64,000 nt of DNA. Origin: Streptomyces lycii. GTDB taxonomy: Bacteria; Actinomycetota; Actinomycetes; Streptomycetales; Streptomycetaceae. The stretch is from contig NZ_WHPN01000281.1 in assembly GCF_009735685.1 (NCBI RefSeq), forward strand, positions 1 through 64,000, in the 5' to 3' direction. Below the pieces are notes generated by a model. It was not told the origin of the DNA. It searched no databases and was given only the letters and a program-made list of their open reading frames with translations. The translations under genes and the position numbers were made by a program. Positions 16,670 through 25,285 of the stretch are shown here, one piece after another (the first letter of the stretch is position 1; every line of letters begins with the position of its first letter).

Positions 16670-18646
16670 CTACAGCGTGCGCAGGAGCACCGCCGGATGT
16701 TCGACGCAGTCCGCGACGTAACGGAGGAAGCCGCCCGCCGTTCCGCCGTCGCAGACCCGGTGATCGAAGGTGAACGACAGTTGCACCACCTGCCGGACCG
16801 CCAGTTCGCCCCCGTGCACCCACGGCTTCGGCACGATCCGGCCGACGCCGAGCATCGCGGCCTCCGGGTGGTTGATGATCGGGGTGGAGCCGTCGACGCC
16901 GAAGACGCCGTAGTTGTTGAGCGTGAAGGTGCCTCCGGTCAGCTCGGCGGGGGTGAGGCGGCCCGAGCGGGCGGCCTCCGTGAGCCGGGCGAACTCCCGC
17001 GACAGCCCTTCCGCGTCCAGCAGATGGGCGTCGCGGACCACCGGCACCATCAGACCCCGGTCGGTCTGTGCGGCGAAACCGAGGTGGATCCGCGGCAGCC
17101 TTACGACCTCGCGGGCCTCCGCGTCCACGGTGGAGTTCAGCTCCGGATACCGGGCGAGCGCTGCCGTGGTGATCCGCGCCATCAGGGCCAGCAGGGAGAT
17201 CTTGGGGCCGCCCGCGGCGTTCATGGCGGCCCGCGCCGCCAGCAGCTCGGTCGCGTCGGCGTCCACCCAGGTGGTGGCGTCCGGAATCTCCCGCCGGCTG
17301 CGGGACAGCTTGTCGGCCACGGCGCCGCGCACGCCGCGCAACGGCACCCGGTCGGAACGCAGGCCCCGCCCGTCCCCGGACGGCGCCTCCTCCACCGGCC
17401 GCTGCCCGGGCCCCGCCCCCGCCACCGGCTCCGCCCCGGCCGGCGAGCCGGGCACGGCGTCCGCGAACGGCTCCGTCCCCGTACGGGCCTCGCCGGCGTG
17501 TCCTGCCGGAACTGCCGTGCGGCTCTGCCCGCGCGGGTCGGCGTCCATCGGCCCCTGCACGGCGTACGGCTCGGCGGGCGGGCTGTCGGTCCCGCCGCGC
17601 GTGTCCCGCGCGGCCGCGCCGGGCCCTCCGGCTCCCGACCGCACGGCGCGCTCGACATCGGCGCGCAGGATCAGCCCGTCGGGCCCGGAGCCGGCCAACC
17701 GCCGCAGGTCGATGCCGTGTTCGCGGGCGAGGCGCCGCACCAGCGGGGAGATGACGGCCACCGGGCCCCCGGTGACGGTGCGGTCCGGTCCGCCCCGGCC
17801 GGCCGCGGCCCCTTCGGACCGTGCCGTTCCGGCCCCGGGCGCACGGCCCTCGATGCCGTCCAGCGGCTGCCAGAACTCGGACGCGGCCTCGGAGGGGTCT
17901 CCGCCCGACGGCTCCGCCGCGGCCGTGCCGGGGGCGGCTGTTCCACCGTCGCCGTGCACACCACCGGGGCCGCCCGCCCGAACCCCTCGCGGCGCGCCGC
18001 CGGGCCGCTGGGCTGCCGGGCCCTCCTGCGGCGGCCACGCGCCGCCCTCGGGAAGCGTGCTCCCGTCCCGCTCGACCGGGCCGGACCGGCCGCCGCCGGA
18101 CGCCGCGGACTCCCGGTCACCGCGCACCTCGGCTTCTCCGGCCGGTCCGTTCGGGCGGACCCGTCGGCGCCGCGCCGCGGGGGCGGCTGTGCCGTAACCG
18201 ACGAGGACGTTCCCGGACCCCTCCGCCTCCGGGTCCGCAGCCGGCACACCGGAGCGGCCCCCGTCCCGGCCGGGACCGCCGCGGCCGCCGGAAGCGGGAG
18301 CCGCCCCCGCTCCCGGGCCGTTTCCGCCGCGGTCTGCCGCGCCCCCCGCACCGGAATCCGTGCCCCCGGTGCCGGCCTCCCCGCCCGCCACGGGTGCCTC
18401 GGCGCCGACCGCCACCGTCAGCAGGGCGGCCCCCACCGGCAGCTCCGTCCCCTCCTCACCGAAGCGGGCCGTCACCACACCCCCGTACGGGCACGGGACC
18501 TCGACCATCGCCTTGGCCGTCTCGACCTCGACAACCGGCTGGTCGACACGGACGACGTCGCCGACCTCGACAAGCCAGCGGACGATCTCCGCCTCGGTCA
18601 GCCCCTCGCCGAGGTCGGGCAGCGCGAATTCTCGGACCACGGGCAT
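16670..18646 (-). CDS. bkdC: Branched-chain 2-oxoacid dehydrogenase E2, second copy, with very long linker
   Basis: 658 aa, well above the usual 400-500. Lipoyl domain 1-76 with the lysine in VETAKAMVE; E3-binding domain ISPLVRRLAREHGIDLRRLAGSGPDGLILRADVERAV around 310-350; catalytic domain with SFTFDHRVCDGGTAGGFL, carrying the HxxxDG active-site histidine. The excess is about 240 residues of Gly/Ala/Pro/Ser/Arg linker after the lipoyl domain and about 100 more after the E3-binding domain. The ATG overlaps the bkdB2 stop (TGATG). Third gene of bkd cluster 2. Confidence 0.9.
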   Translation of the reverse strand: MPVVREFALPDLGEGLTEAEIVRWLVEVGDVVRVDQPVVEVETAKAMVEVPCPYGGVVTARFGEEGTELPVGAALLTVAVGAEAPVAGGEAGTGGTDSGAGGAADRGGNGPGAGAAPASGGRGGPGRDGGRSGVPAADPEAEGSGNVLVGYGTAAPAARRRRVRPNGPAGEAEVRGDRESAASGGGRSGPVERDGSTLPEGGAWPPQEGPAAQRPGGAPRGVRAGGPGGVHGDGGTAAPGTAAAEPSGGDPSEAASEFWQPLDGIEGRAPGAGTARSEGAAAGRGGPDRTVTGGPVAVISPLVRRLAREHGIDLRRLAGSGPDGLILRADVERAVRSGAGGPGAAARDTRGGTDSPPAEPYAVQGPMDADPRGQSRTAVPAGHAGEARTGTEPFADAVPGSPAGAEPVAGAGPGQRPVEEAPSGDGRGLRSDRVPLRGVRGAVADKLSRSRREIPDATTWVDADATELLAARAAMNAAGGPKISLLALMARITTAALARYPELNSTVDAEAREVVRLPRIHLGFAAQTDRGLMVPVVRDAHLLDAEGLSREFARLTEAARSGRLTPAELTGGTFTLNNYGVFGVDGSTPIINHPEAAMLGVGRIVPKPWVHGGELAVRQVVQLSFTFDHRVCDGGTAGGFLRYVADCVEHPAVLLRTL

Positions 18647-19755
18647 CAGTGCGCCCCTTCCCGGCCGGAGCCGCCCGCGGTGAAGTCCGACTCCCACTGG
18701 AGCCGGGCCACCGCGTCGAGGATCCGGTCCACGCCCGGCAGATGGTGCTTCTCCAGCATGGGCGGCGGATACGGAATGTCGAAACCGGTCACCCGCAACA
18801 CCGGCGCCTCCAGGTGGTGGAAGCAGCGCTCGGTGATCCTGGCGGCCATCTCACCCCCGGGGCCGCCGAAGCCGGTGGCCTCGTGCACCACCACGGCCCG
18901 CCCGGTCCGGCGGACCGACGCGCACACCGTGTCGTCGTCGAACGGCACCAGGCTCCGCAGGTCGACGACCTCCAGCTCCCAGCCCTCCTCGCGCGCCGCC
19001 TCCGCCGCCTCCAGGCAGACGGGCACGGAGGGGCCGTAGGAGATGAGCGTCGCGGAGCGCCCCGTGCGCCGGACGGCGGCGCGGCCGATCGGGGCGACGG
19101 GCTCGGGGGCCTCCGGTGACCAGTCGGCCTTCGACCAGTACAGCCGCTTGGGCTCCAGGAAGACGACGGGGTCGTCCGAGGCGATGGCCGCGCGCAGCAG
19201 CCCGTACGCGTCGGCAACCGTGGACGGGGTGACGACGTGCAGGCCCGGAGTGGCCATGTAGTACGCCTCGGAGGAGTCGCTGTGGTGCTCGACCCCGCCG
19301 ATGCCGCCGCCGTACGGCACGCGCACGGTGATCGGCAGCGGCATGGCACCGCGCGTACGGTTCCGCATCCGGGAGACATGGCTGACGAGCTGCTCGAACG
19401 CCGGATAGGCGAAGGCGTCGAACTGCATCTCGACGACCGGCCGCAGCCCGTACATCGCCATGCCCACGGCCGCGCCCAGGATCCCCGCCTCGGCGAGGGG
19501 CGTGTCCGTGCAGCGTTCGTCGCCGAAGGCCGCCGCGAGCCCGTCGGTGACACGGAAGACCCCGCCGAGCGTGCCGACGTCCTCGCCCAGGACGTGCACC
19601 GTGGGGTCGGCGGCCATCTCGTCGTGCAGCGCACGGCCCAGGGCCTGCGCCATGGTGGCGGGCTTGCGGGCCGTCGCGCCGGCCGGCTTCCGGGCCGCCC
19701 GGGTGGCGGCCTGTGTGGTGGTCTGTGTGGTGGTCTGTGTGGTCACTGCGGTCAC
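18646..19755 (-). CDS. bkdB: Branched-chain 2-oxoacid dehydrogenase E1 beta, second copy
   Basis: 369 aa. Motifs mirror the first copy: VLGEDVGTLGGVFRVTDGL, DTPLAEAGILGAAVGMA, VRVPYGGGIGGVEHHSDSSE. The N terminus carries an extra 35-residue Thr/Gln/Ala/Lys stretch (TTQTTTQTTTQ) from a repeat at about 19710-19745. The GTG at 19755 overlaps the bkdA2 stop (GTGA); a second GTG lies nine bases in. Confidence 0.92.
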   Translation of the reverse strand: MTAVTTQTTTQTTTQAATRAARKPAGATARKPATMAQALGRALHDEMAADPTVHVLGEDVGTLGGVFRVTDGLAAAFGDERCTDTPLAEAGILGAAVGMAMYGLRPVVEMQFDAFAYPAFEQLVSHVSRMRNRTRGAMPLPITVRVPYGGGIGGVEHHSDSSEAYYMATPGLHVVTPSTVADAYGLLRAAIASDDPVVFLEPKRLYWSKADWSPEAPEPVAPIGRAAVRRTGRSATLISYGPSVPVCLEAAEAAREEGWELEVVDLRSLVPFDDDTVCASVRRTGRAVVVHEATGFGGPGGEMAARITERCFHHLEAPVLRVTGFDIPYPPPMLEKHHLPGVDRILDAVARLQWESDFTAGGSGREGAH

Positions 19756-21164
19756 TCCCCCGTCTTCCGAGCGCCATCGGCTTCTCCGGCTTCCCCCGAA
19801 CCTCCGGCCTCTCCGGACCGTCCCGCTTCCCCGGACCGGCCGGCCGGGGCGTCCCGCCCGGGCCGGTCGCCCCGGTTGGCCCGGTCGCCCCGGTTGCCCC
19901 GGCTGTCCTGCTCGGCCCGGTGCGCCCGTCCCGCCTGTGCCGCTTCTCCCGCCCGTCCTGCCTGTGCCGCTTCTCCCGCCTGTCCTGCCTGTCCCGCTTC
20001 TTCCGCCTGTTCCGGCTGTTCCGGCTGTTCCGCTTCTTCCGCGGCGTCGAGCTCGGCGCGCAGTTGCTCGGCCTGGGCGCGGAGCTGCTGCGTCCGCTCC
20101 GCGTACACGTGCCCGAACAGGTCCATCGGGTCGAGCACCGGTTCCTCGTTCATCCGCTCCCGCAGACCGGCGGCCATCTCCTCGGCCCCGGCGCGGGCGG
20201 CGTCGGCCTGCTCGTCGTCCCAGCGGCCGGCGCCCCGCAGCTCGGACTCCAGCAGCGCCAGGGGGTCGTGGGCGCGCCAGGCCTCGACCTCCTCGTCCGA
20301 GCGGTAACGGGTGGCGTCGTCGGCGTTGGTGTGTGCCTCCATGCGGTAGGTCACCGCCTCCACGAGGGTCGGTCCGCCGCCCTCCCGTGCCCGGCGCACG
20401 GCGTCGGCGAGGACGGCGTGCACGGCGGCGGCGTCGTTGCCGTCGACCAGCCGGCCCGGCATGCCGTAACCGACGGCCTTGTGCGCGAGGGACGGGGCGG
20501 CGGTCTGCTTGGCCAGGGGTACGGAGATGGCGAAGCCGTTGTTCTGCACCAGGAAGACGACCGGGGCCCGCCAGACGGCCGCGAAGTTCAGCGCCTCGTG
20601 GAAGTCGCCCTCGCTGGTGCCCCCGTCGCCGACCATGGCCAGCGCCACCACGTCGTCACCCTTGAGGCGGGCCGCGTGCGCCAGCCCGACCGCGTGCGGA
20701 AGCTGGGTGGCCAGGGGGGTGGAGAGCGGGGCTATCCGGTGCTCGTGCGGGTCGTACCCGGTGTGCCAGTCGCCGCGCAGCAGGGTCAGCGCCTGTACGG
20801 GGTCGAGGCCGCGGGCGACGGCGGCCAGGGTGTCCCGGTAGCTGGGGAAGAGCCAGTCGCGGTCCTCCAGGACGAGGGCCGCCGCCACCTCGCAGGCCTC
20901 CTGCCCGGTGCTCGCGGGATAGACGGCGAGGCGGCCCTGCTTGGTGAGGGCGGTGGCCTGCGCGTTGAACCGGCGGCCCCGGACCAGCTGGACGTACAGC
21001 CGCCCCAGCAGCTCGGGATCGACGTCGCGGGCGGCCGGGGTGCCCAGCACGCGATACGGCTCGGAGTCCGGCAGCAGGGGACCGGGATCGGTGCGCGGCC
21101 GCCAGGCGGGAGGCGGGGCCGGCTGGGTGGACTGGTGTGATCCAGTCTGCTGCAGGACCGTCAT
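19752..21164 (-). CDS. bkdA: Branched-chain 2-oxoacid dehydrogenase E1 alpha, second copy, with repetitive tail
   Basis: 470 aa. TPP signature GDGGTSEGD ... VQNNGF, phospho-loop YRMEAHTNADDATRYR. The catalytic part ends near residue 370. It is followed by about 100 residues of low complexity (EQPEQPEQAEEAGQAGQAGE, then RGDRANRGDRPGRD and GEAGRSGEAGGSGEAG) with no known role. ATG 21164 has AGGAGGTG upstream. First gene of bkd cluster 2, divergent from the Lrp regulator. Confidence 0.91.
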   Translation of the reverse strand: MTVLQQTGSHQSTQPAPPPAWRPRTDPGPLLPDSEPYRVLGTPAARDVDPELLGRLYVQLVRGRRFNAQATALTKQGRLAVYPASTGQEACEVAAALVLEDRDWLFPSYRDTLAAVARGLDPVQALTLLRGDWHTGYDPHEHRIAPLSTPLATQLPHAVGLAHAARLKGDDVVALAMVGDGGTSEGDFHEALNFAAVWRAPVVFLVQNNGFAISVPLAKQTAAPSLAHKAVGYGMPGRLVDGNDAAAVHAVLADAVRRAREGGGPTLVEAVTYRMEAHTNADDATRYRSDEEVEAWRAHDPLALLESELRGAGRWDDEQADAARAGAEEMAAGLRERMNEEPVLDPMDLFGHVYAERTQQLRAQAEQLRAELDAAEEAEQPEQPEQAEEAGQAGQAGEAAQAGRAGEAAQAGRAHRAEQDSRGNRGDRANRGDRPGRDAPAGRSGEAGRSGEAGGSGEAGEADGARKTGE

Positions 21165-21244
21165 GGCGGTGCACCTCCTGGGCTTCCCCTGCCCGGTGGG
21201 GCGGGGACGGCGGCATCCGGGCACGGAGCGTGTTGTACTCCCCT

Positions 21245-21258
21245 ACCGATTGTTCGGT
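21245..21258. promoter_or_regulatory. TetR-type operator-like dyad upstream of bkdA2
   Basis: ACCGATTGTTCGGT is an imperfect dyad matching 13 of 14 bases of the core (ACCGATCGTTCGGT) found in the paaN and paaA promoters. It lies about 80 bases ahead of bkdA2 and 100 ahead of lrp. Cross-control by the phenylacetate TetR protein is possible but unproven; many TetR proteins use similar ACCGA/TCGGT half-sites. Confidence 0.4.
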
Positions 21259-21285
21259 CGCGGGCGCATTTTGGCTACAGGGGAC

Positions 21286-21321
21286 CCCAGCCTGTGGACA
21301 AACGGTTCTCCACAGGCTGGG
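21286..21321. promoter_or_regulatory. 13-bp perfect inverted repeat containing a DnaA-box sequence
   Basis: Arms CCCAGCCTGTGGA (21286-21298) and TCCACAGGCTGGG (21309-21321), 10-base spacer. The left arm plus spacer contains TGTGGACAA, the reverse complement of the Streptomyces DnaA box TTGTCCACA; the right side reads TTCTCCACA, one mismatch. It may be a regulator dyad (the divergent lrp product is the obvious candidate), a DnaA site, or an RNA hairpin in the lrp leader. Confidence 0.55.
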
Positions 21322-21359
21322 ATGACAGCAGGACGTCCAGGAGGAGGTGCCGCACGGGC

Positions 21360-22049
21360 ATGCCGGATGAACGGATGGCCGAACCGGCCGGCACAACAGA
21401 ACCGACGCGTCCGGAAGCCCCGCCCCCGGACGCCTCCCCTCCGGGCGCCCCGCCCCCGGGCGCCGCGCCTCACGCCGCCCCTCCTCCGAGCGCCACGGCT
21501 CCGGACACCCCGCCCCCGGCAACACGGGCGGCGCGGGCAGCACCGGCGGCGTGGGACGATCCGTCGCGCCCCGCACCGGCCGACGAGCCGCCGCGCCCGC
21601 CCGTGCGGCCGCTGGACGCCGTAGACCGCGAGATCCTGCACATCCTGCGCTCGGACGGCCGGGCGTCGATACGAGCGGTGGCGGAACAGGTGCACGTGTC
21701 CCGCGCCAACGCCTACGCCCGCATCAACCGGCTCATCGACGACGGCGTGATCCGCGGCTTCAGCGCCCGCGTGGACCACGAACGCGCGGGTCAGGGCGCG
21801 TCGGCGTACATCACCCTGAAGATCGTCCAGAACTCCTGGCGCACGGTCCGCGCACAGCTCCAGGCGCTCCCCGGCGCGGTGCACATCGCGCTGGTCAGCG
21901 GGGACTTCGACGTACTGCTGCTGGTGCACACGGAGGACAACCGGGCGCTGCGGGAACTGGTGCTGACCCGCATCCAGGCGATCCCGGAGGTGCTGAGCAC
22001 GCGGACGCTGCTGGTCTTCGAGGAAACGGACCTCGGCCCCGAGCCGTAA
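21360..22049 (+). CDS. bkdR: Lrp/AsnC-family regulator beside bkd cluster 2
   Basis: 229 aa. A Pro/Ala-rich N-terminal extension of about 80 residues precedes the HTH (PLDAVDREILHILRSDGRASIRAVAEQVHVSRANAYARINRLIDDGVI), followed by a RAM ligand-binding domain (AYITLKIVQNSW, PGAVHIALVSGDFDVLLLVHTEDN). Lrp proteins sense amino acids or their oxoacids, and divergence from bkdA2 suggests control of branched-chain catabolism. ATG 21360 has GGAGGAGGTG ten bases upstream; ATG 21375 is possible. The symbol is by position and family. Confidence 0.85.
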   Translation: MPDERMAEPAGTTEPTRPEAPPPDASPPGAPPPGAAPHAAPPPSATAPDTPPPATRAARAAPAAWDDPSRPAPADEPPRPPVRPLDAVDREILHILRSDGRASIRAVAEQVHVSRANAYARINRLIDDGVIRGFSARVDHERAGQGASAYITLKIVQNSWRTVRAQLQALPGAVHIALVSGDFDVLLLVHTEDNRALRELVLTRIQAIPEVLSTRTLLVFEETDLGPEP

Positions 22050-22384
22050 CGGCCGACGGCGCCCGGACAGCTTCCCGACCGCCCTCCGGCTCCCGGATAC
22101 GACGCCCGAGGGGGCGGACAGCCGAGCGCGCCGATGCCCTGTGCACCGGTCCGTGTGCACCGGTCCGCGGCCGACGGTCCGCCGCGGGCCGGTGATCGGG
22201 GGCCCGGTGATCGGGGGCCCGGTGATCGGAGGCATCCTCGGCGGTCGGCCGCAGGTCAACGGCCGGTCGGCGGGCGGCGGTCGGTGCGGCAGGTGCAATC
22301 GCCGGTCGGCCACAGGTCGGCGGGCAGCGGCCGACGGGCGGGCAGCTTCCGTCGGCCGGCCGGGGAACGGCCCGGGAGAGTTGG
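22050..22384. other. Convergent intergenic stretch with 15-bp repeats
   Basis: No gene seen between lrp and the WhiG-like sigma gene. Three near-identical 15-base units ggtgatcgggggccc start at 22191, 22206 and 22221, and gtgcaccggtccg is doubled near 22141-22167. Confidence 0.75.
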
Positions 22385-23494
22385 TCAGCTGCCGCTGTCC
22401 GACAGCTTCGCCCGCAGCTGGAGCACCGACTTGGTGTGGATCTGGCTCACCCGGCTCTCCGTGACGCCGAGGACCCGGCCGATCTCGGCGAATGTCAGTC
22501 CCTCCCAGTAGAAAAGAGTCACCACGGTCTTCTCCCGCTCCGGCAGGGTGTTGACGGCCCGTGCCAGCAGGCGCCGCAGCTCCCGCTCCTCCGCCACTTC
22601 CACCGGGTCGTCCGCGCCGGTGCCCACCGGCATGTCCGTCAGCCCGGACCGGCCGCCCTCGACGCCCGCGTGCAGCAGTTCCTCCAGGGCCACGACGTCC
22701 GCCGGGGAGGGCCGACCGAAGATCTGCTGCAGGTCATCCGGGCCGATGCCCAGCTCGGCGGCCACCTCCGCGTCGGACGGGTTGCGGCCGAGCGACGACT
22801 CCAGCGTGGCATGGGCCCGTTCGACGCTGCGGGCCTGCTGCCGCACCGACCGGGGGAGCCAGTCCAGCGCCCGCAGCTCGTCGAGCATCGCACCGCGGAT
22901 ACGGGTCACGGCGTACGTCTCGAACCGCACCGGCCGCTGCTCCGGGTCGTACGTCTCGATGGCGTCGATGAGCCCGACGACTCCGCTGGACAGGAAGTCG
23001 GCCTCGACGCCGGGCGGAAGGCCGACGGCGACCCGGCCCGCCACATACTTGACCAGCGGCGAGTAGTGCAGGATCAGCTGTTCCCGCAACCGCTCGTCTC
23101 CCGTCGCCCCGTACGACCGCCACAGCTCACCGGTTGTCGTGGGGGCGCCGGGGGTCTCGGGAACAGCGCTGTCCGTGCCGCCGGGAGCCGCCACGGACAC
23201 GGCGGACCGTCCGGCACGGGAGGAGCCGTCCACCTCCGCGGTGCCTGCCGCCCGCAGCGCGAGGGCGCGGGCGGGCACGGCGCCGGCCGGCCGGGCCTCC
23301 GCACCGTCCGGGAGAGCCGCGGCGGGTGCGCCCTCGCGCCGGAGCCGTGCCTTCAGCGCCGCCAGTGAGGTTTCCGTCTCCTCCGCCGGAACGGCCTGGC
23401 TGAGCGCCGTCCCGGTCGCGCGCAGCATGCTCCGGACCGGGTCGTTCCGCGTCGGCCGGGGGTGATCGGTTCGCTCCTGCCGATGCCCCGTCAC
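22385..23494 (-). CDS. WhiG-like (FliA-family) RNA polymerase sigma factor, paralogue with long N-terminal extension
   Basis: 369 aa. Residues from about 120 on closely resemble WhiG, the Streptomyces sporulation sigma factor: [62 protein letters not shown], then region 4 [46 protein letters not shown]. The first 115 residues are an Ala/Arg/Glu-rich extension that WhiG, as I remember it, lacks. Compared with WhiG it has several replacements and one residue fewer at PPGVEADF. The GTG 23494 overlaps the stop of the ECF-like gene (GTGA) and has GGAGGTG upstream. It is either a WhiG paralogue or, less likely, this genome's only WhiG. Confidence 0.88.
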   Translation of the reverse strand: MTGHRQERTDHPRPTRNDPVRSMLRATGTALSQAVPAEETETSLAALKARLRREGAPAAALPDGAEARPAGAVPARALALRAAGTAEVDGSSRAGRSAVSVAAPGGTDSAVPETPGAPTTTGELWRSYGATGDERLREQLILHYSPLVKYVAGRVAVGLPPGVEADFLSSGVVGLIDAIETYDPEQRPVRFETYAVTRIRGAMLDELRALDWLPRSVRQQARSVERAHATLESSLGRNPSDAEVAAELGIGPDDLQQIFGRPSPADVVALEELLHAGVEGGRSGLTDMPVGTGADDPVEVAEERELRRLLARAVNTLPEREKTVVTLFYWEGLTFAEIGRVLGVTESRVSQIHTKSVLQLRAKLSDSGS

Positions 23495-24045
23495 CGCTGG
23501 TCACCTCCCTCGGCCGCGTCGAACAGACCCAGCTGCCTCAGCTTGACCGACAGCGGTTCGAGTTTCCGGCGTGCCGTGCTCAGCTGTACCCGCACAGTCG
23601 AGGGCTCGGTCCCCAGTATGTCGGCGATGTCGGCCGCGGAGAGACCGTCCAGGTGATGGAGCACCATCACGGCGCGTTGGCGGGGCGGCAGTCGCGCGAT
23701 GGCGGTGCACACCTGAAGGAACCCCTCCTTCACATCCATCAGTGCGGCCATGTCCGGGCCCCGCGCCGACGACTCGGCTTCGTCGAGGGGTGCCGTAGCC
23801 GGGTGGCGGTTGCAGACTTTGACCGCCTCTCGTATCACCGTCCTGGTCAGCCAGGGCCCCCAGTTCCTCACCGGTTCGGCGTGCGGGGCGTTCATCCGGC
23901 GCCAGCACTGGACGAACGCCTCTTGCACGGCGTCGTACGCCAGCGTGTGCAGGGCTCCGCACACCATGGAGGCCTTGGCGAGCAGCGGTCGGTACCACCG
24001 CCGGTACACCGCGTCGAACTCCTCCTCGAAGGGCTCTCCGGGCAT
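23491..24045 (-). CDS. ECF-like sigma-70 family factor
   Basis: 184 aa. Region 2 ([37 protein letters not shown]) and region 4 ([48 protein letters not shown]) with a short linker, as in extracytoplasmic function sigma factors. The C-terminal 20 residues reach the coupled WhiG-like start. It begins directly after the stop of the small membrane protein gene (TGA ATG). No recognisable anti-sigma factor is adjacent unless the small protein serves that role. Confidence 0.87.
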   Translation of the reverse strand: MPGEPFEEEFDAVYRRWYRPLLAKASMVCGALHTLAYDAVQEAFVQCWRRMNAPHAEPVRNWGPWLTRTVIREAVKVCNRHPATAPLDEAESSARGPDMAALMDVKEGFLQVCTAIARLPPRQRAVMVLHHLDGLSAADIADILGTEPSTVRVQLSTARRKLEPLSVKLRQLGLFDAAEGGDQR

Positions 24046-24264
24046 TCATTCCTGCTCACTGTGGGGAAGCCTCGCGGACCACGAGCCGCCGTCCCGGTCC
24101 GTGACCTCCACGGAACCGCCGCCGGAGGCGAGTTGGCGCAGTACGACCCCGAGAGTTTCCCGCCGTGCCGCCTCACGAATCCAGTAGGCACCGGCGCGCA
24201 GGGCGATTCCCACCGCGGCACTCACACCGGTTGCCACACACGTCCAGCCCCAGACTGTGAGCAC
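24046..24264 (-). CDS. Small membrane protein at the head of the sigma operon
   Basis: 72 aa from GTG 24264 (GAGGGGAG upstream), not recognised. One N-terminal membrane segment (VWGWTCVATGVSAAVGIALRAGAYWI) and a soluble C-terminal part (REAARRETLGVVLRQLASGGGSVEVTDRDGGSWSARLPHSEQE) that looks like a short beta hairpin. It has no zinc-binding HxxxCxxC anti-sigma motif. Tight linkage to the ECF-like gene suggests a regulatory or anchoring role, by inference only. Confidence 0.7.
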   Translation of the reverse strand: MLTVWGWTCVATGVSAAVGIALRAGAYWIREAARRETLGVVLRQLASGGGSVEVTDRDGGSWSARLPHSEQE

Positions 24265-24372
24265 TCCGGGCTCCCCTCTCCGTGTCTTCCACCCGCCGGG
24301 GTGTCCCGGCACTCTGTAAAGAGGGGAGCGGGCCCGGAAACGCGTAGCCGGAAGGCTGGACGCAACGACGAG

Positions 24373-24388
24373 TCACCCGATCGAGTGA
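24373..24388. promoter_or_regulatory. 16-base near-palindrome upstream of the sigma operon
   Basis: TCACCCGATCGAGTGA, 14 of 16 positions symmetric, about 110 bases ahead of the small membrane protein start. The surrounding 24265-24700 (436 bases) holds no gene; 24440-24660 consists of ggggccac and gtcgcccgccgtct repeats. The dyad is the only clear candidate operator for this operon. Confidence 0.45.
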
Positions 24389-24700
24389 TGATCTGAACTG
24401 ATCCGAACCCTGGTGCGACGGTTACTCCCGACGCCCGGAGCCGGATTCGGGACGCCCGGGGCCACCCGGGGCCACTCGGGGCCACCCGGGGTCACGGAGC
24501 CCGGCCGCGTACATCCGGCCCCGGACATCCGGCTCGGGCAATCCTGACCGGGACACATCCGGCCCGGAGCGTCGCTGTGCCCGCCGCATGTCACCCGGCC
24601 CCGCCGCCCGGCTCCTGTCGCCCGCCGTCTGTCGCCCGCCGTCTGTCGCCCGGCGCCTGACTCAGGTCCTGCGCCCGGTTCATCGGGTCCTGCGACTGAT

Positions 24701-25285
24701 TCAGGTCCTGCGCAGGCCCTCGAAAGCCAGCCGGACCACCGCGTCGGCGACCTCGTCGCCGTGGTCGGCCCCCGCCCCGCCCGGGCGGTACCACTCCACG
24801 ATGGAGTTGATCATTCCGAACAGCAGCCGGGTCGCGAGCCGGGCGTCCGTGTCCACCCGCAGGTCGCCGTCCGCAGCCGCCTGCTTCAGCAGCTCGGACA
24901 CCTGCTGGTCGAACTCGCGGCGGCGTCCCATCGCCCACCGCTCGGTGTCGGTGTTGCCGCGCACCCGCAGCAGCAGGGTGACGTACGGCAGCTCGGCCAT
25001 CAGCACCTCGGCGGTACGGCGCGTGACGTGCTCCAGGCGCTCCACCGCGCGCCCCTCGCACGCCTCCGGCTCCCGGAGGATGCCGAACAGCCCGTCCAGC
25101 GCGCGGCTTATCGCCAGCCGCAGCAGTTCCTCCTTGCCGCGCACATGGTGGTAGATCGACGACTTGGAGATCCCGGCGGCCCGGGACAGGTCCTCCATCG
25201 AGGTGCCGTCGTAGCCGCGCTCGATGAACACCTCGACGGCGACCGCGAGCAGCGATTCGGGCGTGTAGGTGTCTCGCTTGGCCAT
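24701..25285 (-). CDS. paaR: TetR-family regulator, probable PaaR-type repressor of phenylacetate genes
   Basis: 194 aa. HTH at the N terminus (YTPESLLAVAVEVFIERGYDGTSMEDLSRAAGISKSSIYHHVRGKEELL) and a helical ligand-binding domain of the PaaR2/TetR_C type. Divergent from paaN. Palindromic sites in the paaN and paaA promoters suggest it represses both until an aromatic CoA ester binds. ATG 25285; the upstream reading in the same frame is repeat sequence. An 11-base palindrome (GAACCAGGTTC, 25295-25305) sits at its own start and could be autoregulatory. Symbol assigned by family and context. Confidence 0.85.
   Translation of the reverse strand: MAKRDTYTPESLLAVAVEVFIERGYDGTSMEDLSRAAGISKSSIYHHVRGKEELLRLAISRALDGLFGILREPEACEGRAVERLEHVTRRTAEVLMAELPYVTLLLRVRGNTDTERWAMGRRREFDQQVSELLKQAAADGDLRVDTDARLATRLLFGMINSIVEWYRPGGAGADHGDEVADAVVRLAFEGLRRT

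Noticed and set aside
24373..24388. BldD box at the sigma operon
   Set aside because: The half-sites are similar but their order and spacing do not clearly fit the BldD consensus as I remember it, so it is reported only as a dyad.
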